Shown piece after piece: positions 25,931 through 34,235 of a stretch of DNA of 41,920 nucleotides; the stretch's first letter is position 1, and the number at the start of each line of letters is the position of its first letter. The notes beneath the pieces were generated by a model. It was not told the DNA's origin and searched no databases. It worked only from the letters and a program-made list of their open reading frames with translations. Source of the DNA: Gemmatimonadota bacterium (GTDB lineage Bacteria; Gemmatimonadota; Gemmatimonadetes; Gemmatimonadales; Gemmatimonadaceae); NCBI GenBank assembly GCA_002737115.1, contig NSHR01000033.1, positions 1-41,920 on the forward strand, given 5' to 3'. The translations under genes were made by a program, and so were the position numbers.

Positions 25931-28594
25931 ATGATCAATCCTGACCGCCTGACCGTGAAGAGCGCTGAAGCGCTCAACGAAGCCGTTGCGCTCGCGCGTA
26001 AGGCCGGCAATCCGCTCGTCTACGATCTACACCTCCTGCTGGCCTTGCTCGCCCAGGACGAAGGCATCGTGGTCCCCGTGCTGCAGCGCGTCGGCGCCAA
26101 TGTCGCCAGCGTCCGCGCCGCCGCCGAACAGGAAGCCGCCCGTTACGCCAAGCAAAGCGACGCGCAGCCGTCCTTCAGTCGCGAACTCACGCAGGTGGTC
26201 GACGCCGCCGAACAGGAAGCCAAGGCGCTTGGCGACGAATACGTCTCCACCGAGCACCTCCTGCTGGCCCTCTCCGACGCCAAGGGCACCGATAGCACCC
26301 GTGCCCTGACCACCGTCGGCGCGCACCGCAAGGCGCTCCTCGAGGCGCTCAAGCTCGTGCGCGGGTCGCACAAGGTCACCGACCAGTCGCCCGAGGGGCA
26401 GTATCAGGCGATCGAGAAGTTCACGCGCGATCTCACCGAGGCCGCGCGCAAGGGGAAGCTCGATCCCGTCATCGGACGCGACGAGGAGATCCGTCGCGTT
26501 ATTCAGGTGTTGTCGCGCCGTACCAAGAACAACCCCGTGCTCATCGGCGAGCCGGGCGTTGGCAAAACCGCCATCGCCGAAGGGCTCGCCCAACGCATCA
26601 TTAGTGGCGATGTGCCCGAGGGACTGCGCAACAAGAAGCTGGTGTCCCTCGACCTCGGCGCGCTCATCGCCGGCGCCAAGTTCCGCGGCGAATTCGAAGA
26701 GCGCCTCAAGTCCGTAATGAAGGAGATCACCAGCGCCGAGGGTCTGTACGTCGTCTTCATTGACGAACTGCACACCTTGGTCGGGGCCGGCAAGGCCGAA
26801 GGCAGTATGGACGCCGGCAACATGCTCAAGCCCATGCTGGCCCGTGGCGAGCTCCGCGTGGTCGGGGCGACCACGCTCGACGAGTACCGCCTGCACGTCG
26901 AGAAGGACGCCGCCCTCGAGCGTCGCTTCCAGCCGGTGTTCGTGGGTGAGCCCAGCGTCGAGAGCACGATTGCGATCCTTCGTGGCCTTAAAGAGCGCTA
27001 CGAAGCGCATCACGGCGTGCGCATCACCGACGGCGCGGTCGTGGCCGCCGCGACCCTCTCGAATCGCTACATCGGTGATCGCTTCCTCCCCGACAAGGCG
27101 ATCGATCTGATCGACGAAGCGGCCTCACGGCTACGTATTGAAATTGACTCGGTGCCGCAGGAGATCGACGAAGTCGACCGCCGCATCGTGCAGCTCGAGA
27201 TCGAACGTCAGGCGCTACGCAAGGAGACCGATCCGGCCTCAGTCGAGCGGCGCGGCACGCTCGAAGGTGAGTTGGCCGATCTGAAAGAAAAGACCACCGG
27301 CATGCGCGCGCAGTGGCAGCAGGAAAAGGAGACACTCGGCGCCGTCGGTCGTATCAAGCAGGCCATCGAGACGGCGAAGTTCGAAGCGGAGCAGGCCACG
27401 CGTGCCGGTGACCTCAACAAGGCCGCCGAGATCACGTACGGCACGATTCCGCAGCTCGAGCGCGATATGAAAGTCGCCGAGGGAAAGCTCGGCAGTCAGG
27501 ACGGTCGCCCGCAGTTTCTTAAGGAAGAAGTGGGCGCCGATGATGTGGCCGATGTGGTGGCGCGCTGGACCGGCATCCCAGTCACGCGTATGCTCGAAAG
27601 TGAGCGCGAACGGCTCACGAAGCTCGAAGATGTGCTCGCCACGCGCGTGGTCGGACAGCGTGAAGCCGTGAAGGCCGTGTCGAACGCCGTGCGCCGTTCG
27701 CGGGCTGGCCTGCAGGATCCCAATCGTCCGATCGGGTCGTTCATCTTTCTTGGTCCTACCGGTGTTGGCAAGACGGAGACCGCCAAGGCGCTTGCCGAAT
27801 TCCTGTTCGACGACGAGCACGCCATGGTGCGCATCGACATGTCGGAGTACATGGAGAAGCACGCCGTGGCGCGCCTCATCGGTGCACCGCCCGGCTACGT
27901 CGGCTACGAAGAAGGCGGGCAGCTCACCGAGGCCGTGCGTCGCCGTCCGTACTCCGTGATCCTCTTCGACGAAATCGAGAAGGCGCATCCGGACGTGTTC
28001 AACATCCTGCTGCAACTGCTCGATGACGGACGGCTCACCGATTCGCAGGGACGCACCGTCGACTTCCGCAACGCCGTCATCATCATGACGTCGAATGTCG
28101 GCGGTCAGATGATCCTCGAGCGTGGACAAGCCGGCGACACGGCGTGGCCCACGGTGGAGCAGGAGGTGCTGATGGCGATGCGTGGCGTGTTCAAGCCGGA
28201 GTTCCTCAACCGCATCGACGACATCGTGGTCTTCCATCCGTTGGGTCGCAGCGATATCGATCACATCGTCGACCTGCAGCTCGCGCACCTTCGCAAGCTG
28301 CTCGCCGACCGCAAGCTTACGATCCGTCTCACCGACGCGGCGCGCACGTTCCTTGCCGACGAGGGGTACGATCCGGTGTTCGGCGCCCGTCCGCTCAAGC
28401 GCGCAGTGCAGCGCATGCTGCAGAATCCGTTGGCGCTTGCGGTGCTCGACGGCACGTTCAAAGACGGCGATGTGATCGTGGCCGATGTACAGGAAGGAAC
28501 CGACGCCTTGTCGTTCCGGCATGGCGATGCCACCGATGCGGCGGCGCAGGCGGCGTTCGCGTCGTCGGCGCCGCCGTCGGGGATGCGAGGTTGA
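25931..28594 (+). CDS. clpB: Disaggregase ClpB (Hsp100)
   Basis: Hexameric AAA+ chaperone rescuing aggregated proteins with DnaK. From ATG 25931, with AGGA just upstream, it has 887 residues. The N-terminal double Clp-N repeat is at about 1-145. NBD1 has Walker A GEPGVGKT at 206-213, the same numbers as in E. coli ClpB, and Walker [12 protein letters not shown] coiled-coil middle domain lies at about 400-530. NBD2 has GPTGVGKT at 608-615 and [14 protein letters not shown]. The middle domain separates it from ClpA and ClpC. The C-terminus has a low-complexity Ala-rich tail. No CIRCE operator or clear heat-shock promoter was found upstream. Confidence 0.97.
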   Translation: MINPDRLTVKSAEALNEAVALARKAGNPLVYDLHLLLALLAQDEGIVVPVLQRVGANVASVRAAAEQEAARYAKQSDAQPSFSRELTQVVDAAEQEAKALGDEYVSTEHLLLALSDAKGTDSTRALTTVGAHRKALLEALKLVRGSHKVTDQSPEGQYQAIEKFTRDLTEAARKGKLDPVIGRDEEIRRVIQVLSRRTKNNPVLIGEPGVGKTAIAEGLAQRIISGDVPEGLRNKKLVSLDLGALIAGAKFRGEFEERLKSVMKEITSAEGLYVVFIDELHTLVGAGKAEGSMDAGNMLKPMLARGELRVVGATTLDEYRLHVEKDAALERRFQPVFVGEPSVESTIAILRGLKERYEAHHGVRITDGAVVAAATLSNRYIGDRFLPDKAIDLIDEAASRLRIEIDSVPQEIDEVDRRIVQLEIERQALRKETDPASVERRGTLEGELADLKEKTTGMRAQWQQEKETLGAVGRIKQAIETAKFEAEQATRAGDLNKAAEITYGTIPQLERDMKVAEGKLGSQDGRPQFLKEEVGADDVADVVARWTGIPVTRMLESERERLTKLEDVLATRVVGQREAVKAVSNAVRRSRAGLQDPNRPIGSFIFLGPTGVGKTETAKALAEFLFDDEHAMVRIDMSEYMEKHAVARLIGAPPGYVGYEEGGQLTEAVRRRPYSVILFDEIEKAHPDVFNILLQLLDDGRLTDSQGRTVDFRNAVIIMTSNVGGQMILERGQAGDTAWPTVEQEVLMAMRGVFKPEFLNRIDDIVVFHPLGRSDIDHIVDLQLAHLRKLLADRKLTIRLTDAARTFLADEGYDPVFGARPLKRAVQRMLQNPLALAVLDGTFKDGDVIVADVQEGTDALSFRHGDATDAAAQAAFASSAPPSGMRG

Positions 28595-29082
28595 GTCACG
28601 AGGTCGGCCCAACCTCCGGCGCGCCCGTGCCACCCGAGGTGGATGCCGCGATGACGCTCGCGCTGCACGAAGCGCGAGAAGCCGCGCTGGCCGGGGAAGT
28701 CCCGGTTGGTGCGGTCGTGTTGTGCGGTGTGGACGTCGTGGCGCGCGCGCAGAACCGGATGATGCGCGACGGTGATGCGACGTCGCACGCCGAGCTCCTC
28801 GCCCTGCGCGCTGCCGCGAGCACGCTCGGCGAGGCGCGACTTACCGAATGCACGTTGGTGGTCACGCTCGAACCCTGTGCCATGTGCGCGGGGGCGATCG
28901 TGCTGTCGCGCGTCGGGGCGCTGGTGTTCGCCGCCTGGGACGAGAAGGCGGGCATGTGCGGGTCGGTGGGGGATGTGGTGCGGCATCCCAAGCTCAATCA
29001 TCGTCCCCAGGTTCGAGGCGGCGTGCGGACGGCGGAATCGGGCGCGATATTAAAAGCATTCTTCGCCGCCCGACGCGGGTAG
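28591..29082 (+). CDS. tadA: tRNA-specific adenosine deaminase TadA
   Basis: Converts A34 to inosine in tRNA-Arg(ACG). The zinc site is H66-A-E68 in SHAELLALR, with C96 and C99 in [14 protein letters not shown] (numbering from 28591). EVPVGAVVL and QNRMM are conserved. The TTG at 28591 overlaps the clpB stop (TTGA) and gives 163 residues; GTG 28627 or ATG 28651 are alternative starts, the last slightly too short for the first helix. The motif order and C-terminus distinguish it from cytidine or guanine deaminases with moderate certainty. Confidence 0.9.
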   Translation: MSHEVGPTSGAPVPPEVDAAMTLALHEAREAALAGEVPVGAVVLCGVDVVARAQNRMMRDGDATSHAELLALRAAASTLGEARLTECTLVVTLEPCAMCAGAIVLSRVGALVFAAWDEKAGMCGSVGDVVRHPKLNHRPQVRGGVRTAESGAILKAFFAARRG

Positions 29083-29110
29083 TCGCCGCGCTCCTCTTGC
29101 TCTCCACATC

Positions 29111-30118
29111 ATGACAGAGTTTCGGCTCGCCGCTCAGCGTGCACCACACGCAATCACGCTGGTCGTTACCGGTGTCTGTGCTGCGGCACTGGCCTGCGCG
29201 TCACCCGCCGACTCGCCGTCGGTATCGGCGGCGCCGGTGGCGCCGGCGTTTCAAACCGTCTCGCTGCTGGGCGACACGCTGCGCGCGCTCCCACTCGCGG
29301 CGAATGTGCGTGAGAAGTACGCGTCCCAGCTCGCCGACGCGCAACGCGCCTACGAGCACACGCCCACTAATGTTGACTCGCTCATTTGGTATGCGCGCCG
29401 TCTGGGCTATCTGGGCCAGCTGCGCGAGTCCATCGAGATCTATACGCGCGGGATCGCGCTCTATCCCGACAACCCGTGGTTGTATCGGCACCGCGGACAC
29501 CGCTACATCTCGGTGCGTGACTTCGCGGCCGCTGTGACGGATCTCGAACGCGCCACCGCGCTCGTGCAGGGAAAGCCCGACGAAATCGAACCCGATGGAC
29601 AGCCGAACGCGCAGAACTCACCCATCGGGACGCTGCATTCGAATATCGGATATCATCTCGCGTTGGCGCACTATCTCATGGGCGACTTTACCGCCGCCGC
29701 GCGGGTGTCGCAACTCGAAGTGAACGCGGCCACGAATGACGACCGTCGCGTGTCGATGGCGCATTGGCTCTACATGTCGCTGCGCCGGTCGGGTCGGGAT
29801 GCCGAGGCCGCGCAGGTGCTGGTACCCATCACGCGCGACATGACGATCATCGAGAATCAGGCGTATCATCGCTTGATGCTGCTTTACAAAGGTGAATTGC
29901 CGGCCGATTCCGTGCTTACCGCCGCTCCGAGCGGCGAGCTGTCCGTGAAGGACGCGTCGGCGGCGTACGGTGTGGCCAACTGGCACTGGTACAACGGGCG
30001 GAAAGCCGAGGGCGAGGCGCTGTGGCGGCGCATCGTGGAAGGCGGCCAGTGGGGCGCGTTCGGCACCGTCGCGGCCGAAGCGGAGCTGGCGCGGATCACG
30101 GCGCCTCCGGCGTCGTGA
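29111..30118 (+). CDS. TPR-repeat lipoprotein of unknown function
   Basis: A 335-residue predicted lipoprotein with signal ITLVVTGVCAAALAC and lipobox cysteine C29. The mature part shows TPR-like helices: SLIWYARRLGYLGQLRESIEIYTRGIALYPDNPWLYRHRGHRYISVRDFAAAVTDLERAT (about 94-155), then a second group around HLALAHYLMGDFTAAA and YMSLRRSGRDAEAAQVL. TPR arrays bind proteins, so a scaffold or assembly role is likely, but no partner is indicated. It stands alone between tadA and the tRNA-Ser genes. Confidence 0.75.
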   Translation: MTEFRLAAQRAPHAITLVVTGVCAAALACASPADSPSVSAAPVAPAFQTVSLLGDTLRALPLAANVREKYASQLADAQRAYEHTPTNVDSLIWYARRLGYLGQLRESIEIYTRGIALYPDNPWLYRHRGHRYISVRDFAAAVTDLERATALVQGKPDEIEPDGQPNAQNSPIGTLHSNIGYHLALAHYLMGDFTAAARVSQLEVNAATNDDRRVSMAHWLYMSLRRSGRDAEAAQVLVPITRDMTIIENQAYHRLMLLYKGELPADSVLTAAPSGELSVKDASAAYGVANWHWYNGRKAEGEALWRRIVEGGQWGAFGTVAAEAELARITAPPAS

Positions 30119-30133
30119 GGTCGGGCCCAACCC

Positions 30134-30162
30134 TTGAATCGGGTCCGCTCGCCGATTAGCTA
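30134..30162 (+). promoter_or_regulatory. Probable promoter for the tRNA-Ser genes
   Basis: TTGAAT (30134-30139), 17-bp spacer, TAGCTA (30157-30162). It lies just after the TPR gene stop and about 85 nt before the first tRNA. No better candidate is visible nearer the tRNA. Confidence 0.45.
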
Positions 30163-30253
30163 TCCAGACTCTGCGGGATCCGGGCGGCGCGTGGTAGGCC
30201 AGCCCGGATGAAGAGCACAAAACTGGCAGCAGCTTTGTGACATTCTTCTCGTG

Positions 30254-30340
30254 GGACAGGTGGCTGAGTGGTTGAAGGCACCGGTCTCGAAAACCGGCGT
30301 ACCGGCAACGGTATCGTGAGTTCGAATCTCACCCTGTCCG
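30254..30340 (+). tRNA. tRNA-Ser (anticodon CGA)
   Basis: 87-nt class II tRNA. The acceptor stem GGACAGG/CCTGTCC pairs fully with discriminator G. The anticodon loop CTCGAAA on a CCGGT/ACCGG stem places CGA at 30288-30290, reading UCG. A long variable arm and the T arm GTGAGTTCGAATCTCAC are present. The 3' CCA is not encoded. Confidence 0.96.
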
Positions 30341-30459
30341 CTGCAGCAGGTGCTGCATGTGTGACACGTCAGCGAGCAGGATCAAGGCAAGGACGCGCCG
30401 TCGTGGACCCCCGCGCCGGCGCGTTCGTCTATCAGGAAGCAGCGGTAGGTGCAGTCCCA

Positions 30460-30546
30460 GGATGGATGGCCGAGTGGTTTAAGGCGCACGCCTGGAAAGC
30501 GTGTGTGCGTGAAAGCGTACCGTGAGTTCGAATCTCACTCCATCCG
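30460..30546 (+). tRNA. tRNA-Ser (anticodon GGA)
   Basis: 87-nt class II tRNA with acceptor GGATGGA/TCCATCC and discriminator G. The anticodon loop CTGGAAA on CACGC/GCGTG places GGA at 30494-30496, reading UCC/UCU. The T arm is identical to that of the tRNA 206 nt upstream, consistent with duplication or conversion. CCA is not encoded. Confidence 0.96.
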
Positions 30547-30554
30547 TATCGCGG

Positions 30555-30588
30555 GCGCCCCATTCTCCACCGGAGAGTGGGGCGCTTT
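30555..30588 (+). terminator. Intrinsic terminator after the tRNA-Ser pair
   Basis: A 14-bp stem (30555-30568 with 30572-30585, one G-T pair), 3-nt loop, then TTT. It begins 9 nt after the second tRNA. Confidence 0.85.
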
Positions 30589-30626
30589 GTATTCCCACCA
30601 AGCAAGCGGCGGCCCTCGGAAACGAG

Positions 30627-30660
30627 AAAAAACACGGGGGCGTCTACCACGCCCCCGTGT
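30627..30660 (-). terminator. Minus-strand intrinsic terminator of a lost susD-like gene
   Basis: A perfect 12-bp stem (30632-30643 with 30649-30660). On the minus strand it is followed by a run of five or six T (A-run at 30627-30632 on plus). It lies 36 nt past the minus-strand stop at 30696-30698, so it is the terminator of the gene whose tail is annotated there. Confidence 0.85.
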
Positions 30661-30695
30661 CCTCCTCCCTGTACGCACGGTCCCGCGTGAAACGA

Positions 30696-30824
30696 CTAAG
30701 GGTTACGGTCGATGCACACACCCGCGCCCGCGTTCGGGTTGTTCGTCTCCGCCAACGGCAGCGGTAACGTCACGTCGGTGCCGTAGTTGCCACCCTTGTG
30801 CCTATGCGGAGCGCTGGTCGTGAA
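30696..30824 (-). pseudogene. C-terminal remnant of a RagB/SusD-like gene
   Basis: On the minus strand, 42 codons end in TAG at 30698-30696. They read, toward the C-terminus, HKGGNYGTDVTLPLP, LAETNNPNAGAG and VCIDRNP. This matches my recollection of SusD-family C-termini in Gemmatimonadota and Bacteroidota (…LPIP…E…NPN…). SusD proteins are surface glycan- or peptide-binding lipoproteins of about 500 residues. Everything upstream (to the right) is replaced by unrelated plus-strand coding. No start, signal peptide or partner susC is present, so this is a fragment. The family assignment from a short tail is moderate. Confidence 0.55.
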
Positions 30825-31195
30825 AGAAACTGACCGCCACGCCGCGAGGCATCGGACAGCCGGCAAAAGCGGTCGAAGCGTTCCAATGGGCCGTTAACGA
30901 GATGCAAAAGCGTTACAAGTCGGTAGATATCGCGTGGGGCGAGGTGCACCGCGTACGGCGGGGGACCGTGAACGAGCCGGTCGGAGGCTGCAGTGGGGCC
31001 CTCGGCTGCTTCCGGGTGCTCACCTACGAGCAACTCCCCGACGGCACCCGCGCGGCCAATTCCGGTGACGGCTGGATTCTCGCCGTGGAGTTCGGCGCGC
31101 AGGCGCCCCGCGCGTACTCGATTTTGGCGTATGGGCAGAGCGCCGACTCCACCTCGCCGCACTACAGCGATCAAGCGGCCATGTTTGCTCGCGGC
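30824..31195 (+). pseudogene. C-terminal remnant of a penicillin acylase-family (Ntn hydrolase) gene
   Basis: An open stretch in frame with ATG 30902 begins after a TGA at 30821. It reads AVEAFQWAVNEMQKRYKSVDIAWGEVHRVRRG, then VGGCSGALGCFRVL, GDGWILAVEFG, PRAYSILAYGQS and SPHYSDQAAMFARG. These are the ordered C-terminal blocks of the penicillin/AHL acylase family, whose full proteins have 650-800 residues and an autocatalytic Ser. The catalytic N-terminal part is missing and the reading frame departs from the family at about 31195, where an M28 peptidase gene begins in another frame. It cannot encode an active acylase. Confidence 0.75.
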
Positions 31196-32720
31196 CCTCG
31201 CCGCGACGCTCGCCCCCGGGCTCACGCTGTCGGCGCAAGCCAACGCCAAGGGCAAGACCACCGCGAACGCGGCCGTGCCGTTGGCAATGTCCGCCATCAA
31301 GCGCACCGATCTCGAGCGGGATCTCTACGCGATGGCCGGTGACGGCATGCGCGGTCGTGAAGCCGGTACGCCCGATGAAATGCGCGCGTCCATTTGGGTC
31401 GCCGAGCAGATGCGCCAAATCGGCGTGAAGCCGATGGGTGAGGACCAGAGCTACTTCCAGTGGTTCAACATGGTGCGCACGCGCGTCTCCACCGTGTCCA
31501 CCACCGGTGCCCTCGGTGATAAGGCACTCGTGGTCTGGAAGGATTTTGTGCCACTGGGGTCGGCCAACGCCGATGTCAGCGCCCCGATCGTGTGGCTCGG
31601 TACCGGTGCGGACTCCACCATCGACGTGCGTGGCAAGATCGCTGCCCTACAGATCACGACGCCGCTAGCCGCGTCGATTCGCACCACCACTAATTCAGCC
31701 GAAGTGCGGTACGCCAACGCGGCGATCGCCGCCGCAACGCAGCGGGTCCAGCGGCGCGGTGCCGTGGCTATCCTCCTCGTGGCCGACTCCATCACCGACG
31801 TCGCGTTCGACGGACTCGGCGTGCTGCGCGAGCGCGGCACGTACGACGTCGACGGCGGCGCGCCTCGCTTCGCCGGTCAGGCCACTCAGGCCGCCCGTCC
31901 GCAGTCCGCGCGCAGCGCGCCCACGCCGTCGTTCCTCGTGCGTGGGACGATGGCGGCCGCGCTCAAGGCCGGCGCCACCGCCGAGATGCACGTGCGCGTC
32001 GAACACTTCATGACGCCATCCAGCAACATCATCGGCGTCGTGCGCGGCACCGATCCGAAGCTGCGCGACGAATACGTGCTGTATAGCTCGCACCAGGACC
32101 ACGACGGCGTGCGCTATGTCATCGCGGGTGATTCCGTGTGGGCTGGTGCCGACGACAATGGCACCGTCAGCGTCGCGCTCCTCGCGATCGCCCGCGCCTT
32201 CGTGAAGCAGCCCGGCAAGCGTTCGGTGCTCTTCGTGTATCACGGCGCTGAAGAGCGGGGCCTGCTCGGTTCGCGCTATCATGCCGCGCATCCGGTCGTA
32301 CCCCTGCAAAACATCGTGGCCGTTCTCAACGGCGATATGATCGGCCGCAATAACCCCGATTCAGCCAGCCTGCTCGGGATCCAGCCGCCGCATCGCAATT
32401 CCACGGAACTGGTCGACATGGCGCTGCGAGCCAACACCCTCACGGGTGCCTTCAAGCTCGATTCAATCTGGGATCGGCCCACGCATCCGGAAGGATGGTA
32501 TTTCCGCAGCGATCATGTGCCGTACGCGCGGCTCAACGTGCCCGCCGTCATGTACTCCACGAACCTGCATCCCGACTATCACACGCCGCGTGACAAGCCG
32601 TCGGCCATCGATTATCCGAAGCTCACGCGCATGACGCAGTGGATGTACCTCACTGGCTGGTATGTGGCGACGACACTCAAGCGCCCCGCCATCGATCCCG
32701 GATTCAAGCTCGAGCGCTAG
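31131..32720 (+). CDS. Exported M28-family zinc aminopeptidase
   Basis: Secreted or periplasmic metallopeptidase, 529 residues from ATG 31131 or 511 from TTG 31185. Zinc ligands are recognisable: SSHQDHDG, GADDNGT, YHGAEERGLLGS with the general-base Glu pair, LNGDMIGR and the final HPDYHTPRDK. A PA-like insertion lies between residues about 120 and 290. The hydrophobic LLAALAATLAPGLTLSAQA acts as a signal core. With TTG 31185 there is no basic n-region; with ATG 31131 the leader MGRAPTPPRRTTAIKRPC supplies one, but those codons overlap the acylase remnant in another frame. No Shine-Dalgarno is convincing for either start. Confidence 0.88.
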   Translation: MGRAPTPPRRTTAIKRPCLLAALAATLAPGLTLSAQANAKGKTTANAAVPLAMSAIKRTDLERDLYAMAGDGMRGREAGTPDEMRASIWVAEQMRQIGVKPMGEDQSYFQWFNMVRTRVSTVSTTGALGDKALVVWKDFVPLGSANADVSAPIVWLGTGADSTIDVRGKIAALQITTPLAASIRTTTNSAEVRYANAAIAAATQRVQRRGAVAILLVADSITDVAFDGLGVLRERGTYDVDGGAPRFAGQATQAARPQSARSAPTPSFLVRGTMAAALKAGATAEMHVRVEHFMTPSSNIIGVVRGTDPKLRDEYVLYSSHQDHDGVRYVIAGDSVWAGADDNGTVSVALLAIARAFVKQPGKRSVLFVYHGAEERGLLGSRYHAAHPVVPLQNIVAVLNGDMIGRNNPDSASLLGIQPPHRNSTELVDMALRANTLTGAFKLDSIWDRPTHPEGWYFRSDHVPYARLNVPAVMYSTNLHPDYHTPRDKPSAIDYPKLTRMTQWMYLTGWYVATTLKRPAIDPGFKLER

Positions 32721-32842
32721 GACCGCCGTGACTCATCGGTGATCGGGAGAGGGACCCGTTTGCGTTCTCCCTTCTCGCTCTCCATTTTCACATGTACCCC
32801 TCGGCATCGGTCCGGGGCGTCACCTATCTAGGAGGATGTGCG

Positions 32843-33250
32843 ATGCAGGCATTCGTGCGCCGCATGCTGGCCCCGGTGTTGACCATCACTGCGCTGTCGT
32901 TCACCGCAACCATCGCCAGCGCGTTTACGGGACAGCCGAAGCCCCAGCTGTCCATTGAAGCCGAGCGGTCGCCGCAGGGCGCTCGCATTACCTTCAAGGG
33001 TAAGAACTGGCCGGCCGCGGCCCGCATCAAGCTCACCGCCACGCGGGCGCCGGCTTCGACGAAGCCGCAGGATTTCGGGATCATCGATGCCGACAGCACC
33101 GGGACGTTCACCGTGCGCAAGGTGGCCATCTGCACCACGCAGAACCAGGAAGACGGAGCGCTTGAAACCGTCACCTTCACCGCCGCCGATTCGGCGACCG
33201 GTGTCAAGGCCACGGCGACCGCCCGCGGAAACGCGTGGGTCTGCCAGTAA
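32843..33250 (+). CDS. Small exported protein of unknown function
   Basis: A 135-residue protein. ATG 32843 is preceded by GGAGG (32831-32835) at 7 nt; an in-frame start at 32792 is less likely. Signal peptide MQAFVRRMLAPVLTITALSFTATIASA. The mature part of about 110 residues looks like one Ig/beta-sandwich domain (LSIEAERSPQGARITFKGKNWPAAARIKLTA…GTFTVRKVAICTT…VTFTAADSATGVKATATA). It contains two Cys (VAICTT and the penultimate residue), possibly a disulfide. Family not recognised. Confidence 0.75.
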   Translation: MQAFVRRMLAPVLTITALSFTATIASAFTGQPKPQLSIEAERSPQGARITFKGKNWPAAARIKLTATRAPASTKPQDFGIIDADSTGTFTVRKVAICTTQNQEDGALETVTFTAADSATGVKATATARGNAWVCQ

Positions 33251-33274
33251 GCTGAATCGCTCTCCACGCATGTC

Positions 33275-33305
33275 TCGCGGTGTTGCCCCTCGGGCAACAC
33301 CGCGA
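33275..33305 (+). terminator. Strong hairpin after the small exported protein
   Basis: A perfect 14-bp stem (33275-33288 with 33292-33305) with a 3-nt loop, 25 nt after the stop codon. No T run follows on either strand, so it is terminator-like but not a textbook intrinsic terminator. Confidence 0.5.
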
Positions 33306-33667
33306 TCGTGTACCCGCCCTCGATTCTTCCCGGCCGAGCCGCGTCATATTCGGGATCGTCGTCTGCCCCATCTTCTCGCCGGCCGATGCGGTGGGGGCCG
33401 ACCTCAACCTTTTTGCCCGCCGAGAGAGAGTCTGGTCGCCGATGGGTCTGTCGTCGCATTCTTGCCCCACCTCGGGTGGAAGGCGCGCAACACAAGCAGG
33501 CCCCTCTTCAACCGGTCGAGACGCCACTACCCGCAAAATCCGGCCGATTTCGGGTCGGAGCGGCTCAGCGCGTCACGTGGCCACGAGGGAGGCCGCCGGC
33601 ACGCTGCCGCCGCGCCGCCATCACGAGTGGGAAGCCGGTGAGGCGCCTGAGACGGGCAGGGCCGCGC
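33306..33667. other. Non-coding gap before pyrR
   Basis: About 360 bp without a convincing gene. Open frames cross it but show no family features and no ribosome-binding site. I see no tRNA, riboswitch or classical PyrR-type attenuator (no terminator with T run). A short inverted repeat AAATC/GATTT surrounds 33537-33552. The only clear signal is the TATATT box at its right end. Confidence 0.5.
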
Positions 33668-33682
33668 TATATTGCGACTATG
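33668..33682 (+). promoter_or_regulatory. -10 box placed for a leaderless pyrR transcript
   Basis: TATATT at 33668-33673, in a very GC-rich setting, ends 6 nt before the pyrR ATG at 33680. No Shine-Dalgarno is present. Such spacing puts the transcription start at or next to the A of the ATG. The -35 region (near GCCTGA at 33645) is weak. Confidence 0.5.
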
Positions 33683-34231
33683 CCTCGAAAGCCTTCCATC
33701 GTCCTTGATGCCCGCGCGCTCGATCGCACCCTGCGTCGCATGGCCGACCAGATCGTCGAGCTGAATGCCGGCACCGACAACTTGGTGCTCGTCGGAATCC
33801 AGCGCCGCGGTGTGCAGCTCGCCGAGCGTATCGTGCGTATGATCAAATCGCAGGAAGGCGTCGATATCAGCAGCGGCGCGCTCGATATCACGCTGTACCG
33901 CGACGATCTGCAAACCGTCGGACCACGCCCCGTCGTCGGCGCCACGCAATTGCCGTGGACGCTCGACGACCAACACGTCGTCATCGTCGACGACGTGCTC
34001 TACACCGGACGCACCGTGCGCGCGGCGCTTGACGAACTGGCAGATTTCGGACGTCCGGCCCGCATCGCCCTCGCGGTGCTGATCGATCGTGGCGGACGCG
34101 AACTCCCCATTCACGCCGACGTCGTCGGTCGAAAGGTCGAAGTGCTTCCCGACCAGCGCGTTGATGTGTTCATCGAAGAACTCGACGGTCGCGATGAAGT
34201 GCTGATCGCGGCTCGCGACGACGAGGCCTGA
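33680..34231 (+). CDS. pyrR: Bifunctional pyr operon regulator / uracil phosphoribosyltransferase
   Basis: PyrR binds pyr mRNA or acts as a UPRTase in UMP salvage. The protein has 183 residues, the normal size. It shows [21 protein letters not shown] at the N-terminus, [15 protein letters not shown] (the RG pair), [11 protein letters not shown], and the PRPP loop [43 protein letters not shown] closes the family pattern. pyrB starts 4 nt after the stop. In many bacteria PyrR controls the operon by attenuation; no attenuator is visible here before pyrR, and the 4-nt pyrR-pyrB gap leaves no room for one. Confidence 0.96.
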   Translation: MPRKPSIVLDARALDRTLRRMADQIVELNAGTDNLVLVGIQRRGVQLAERIVRMIKSQEGVDISSGALDITLYRDDLQTVGPRPVVGATQLPWTLDDQHVVIVDDVLYTGRTVRAALDELADFGRPARIALAVLIDRGGRELPIHADVVGRKVEVLPDQRVDVFIEELDGRDEVLIAARDDEA

Positions 34232-34235
34232 GACC

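Noticed and set aside
30770-31306. Minus-strand open frame of 178 codons over the acylase remnant
   Set aside because: Its frame is not that of the SusD-like tail, it ends without a family signature, and the plus strand carries clear acylase motifs here.
32745-32776. Terminator after the M28 peptidase
   Set aside because: GAGAGGGA can pair with TCCCTTCTC only with a bulge, the loop is long, and the T run (ATTTT) is about 10 nt away; too weak to list.
33308-33679. N-terminal extension of pyrR or separate gene in the upstream gap
   Set aside because: The frame is open, but PyrR homology starts right after ATG 33680 and the upstream translation is Arg/Pro/Ser-rich with no motif or ribosome-binding site.
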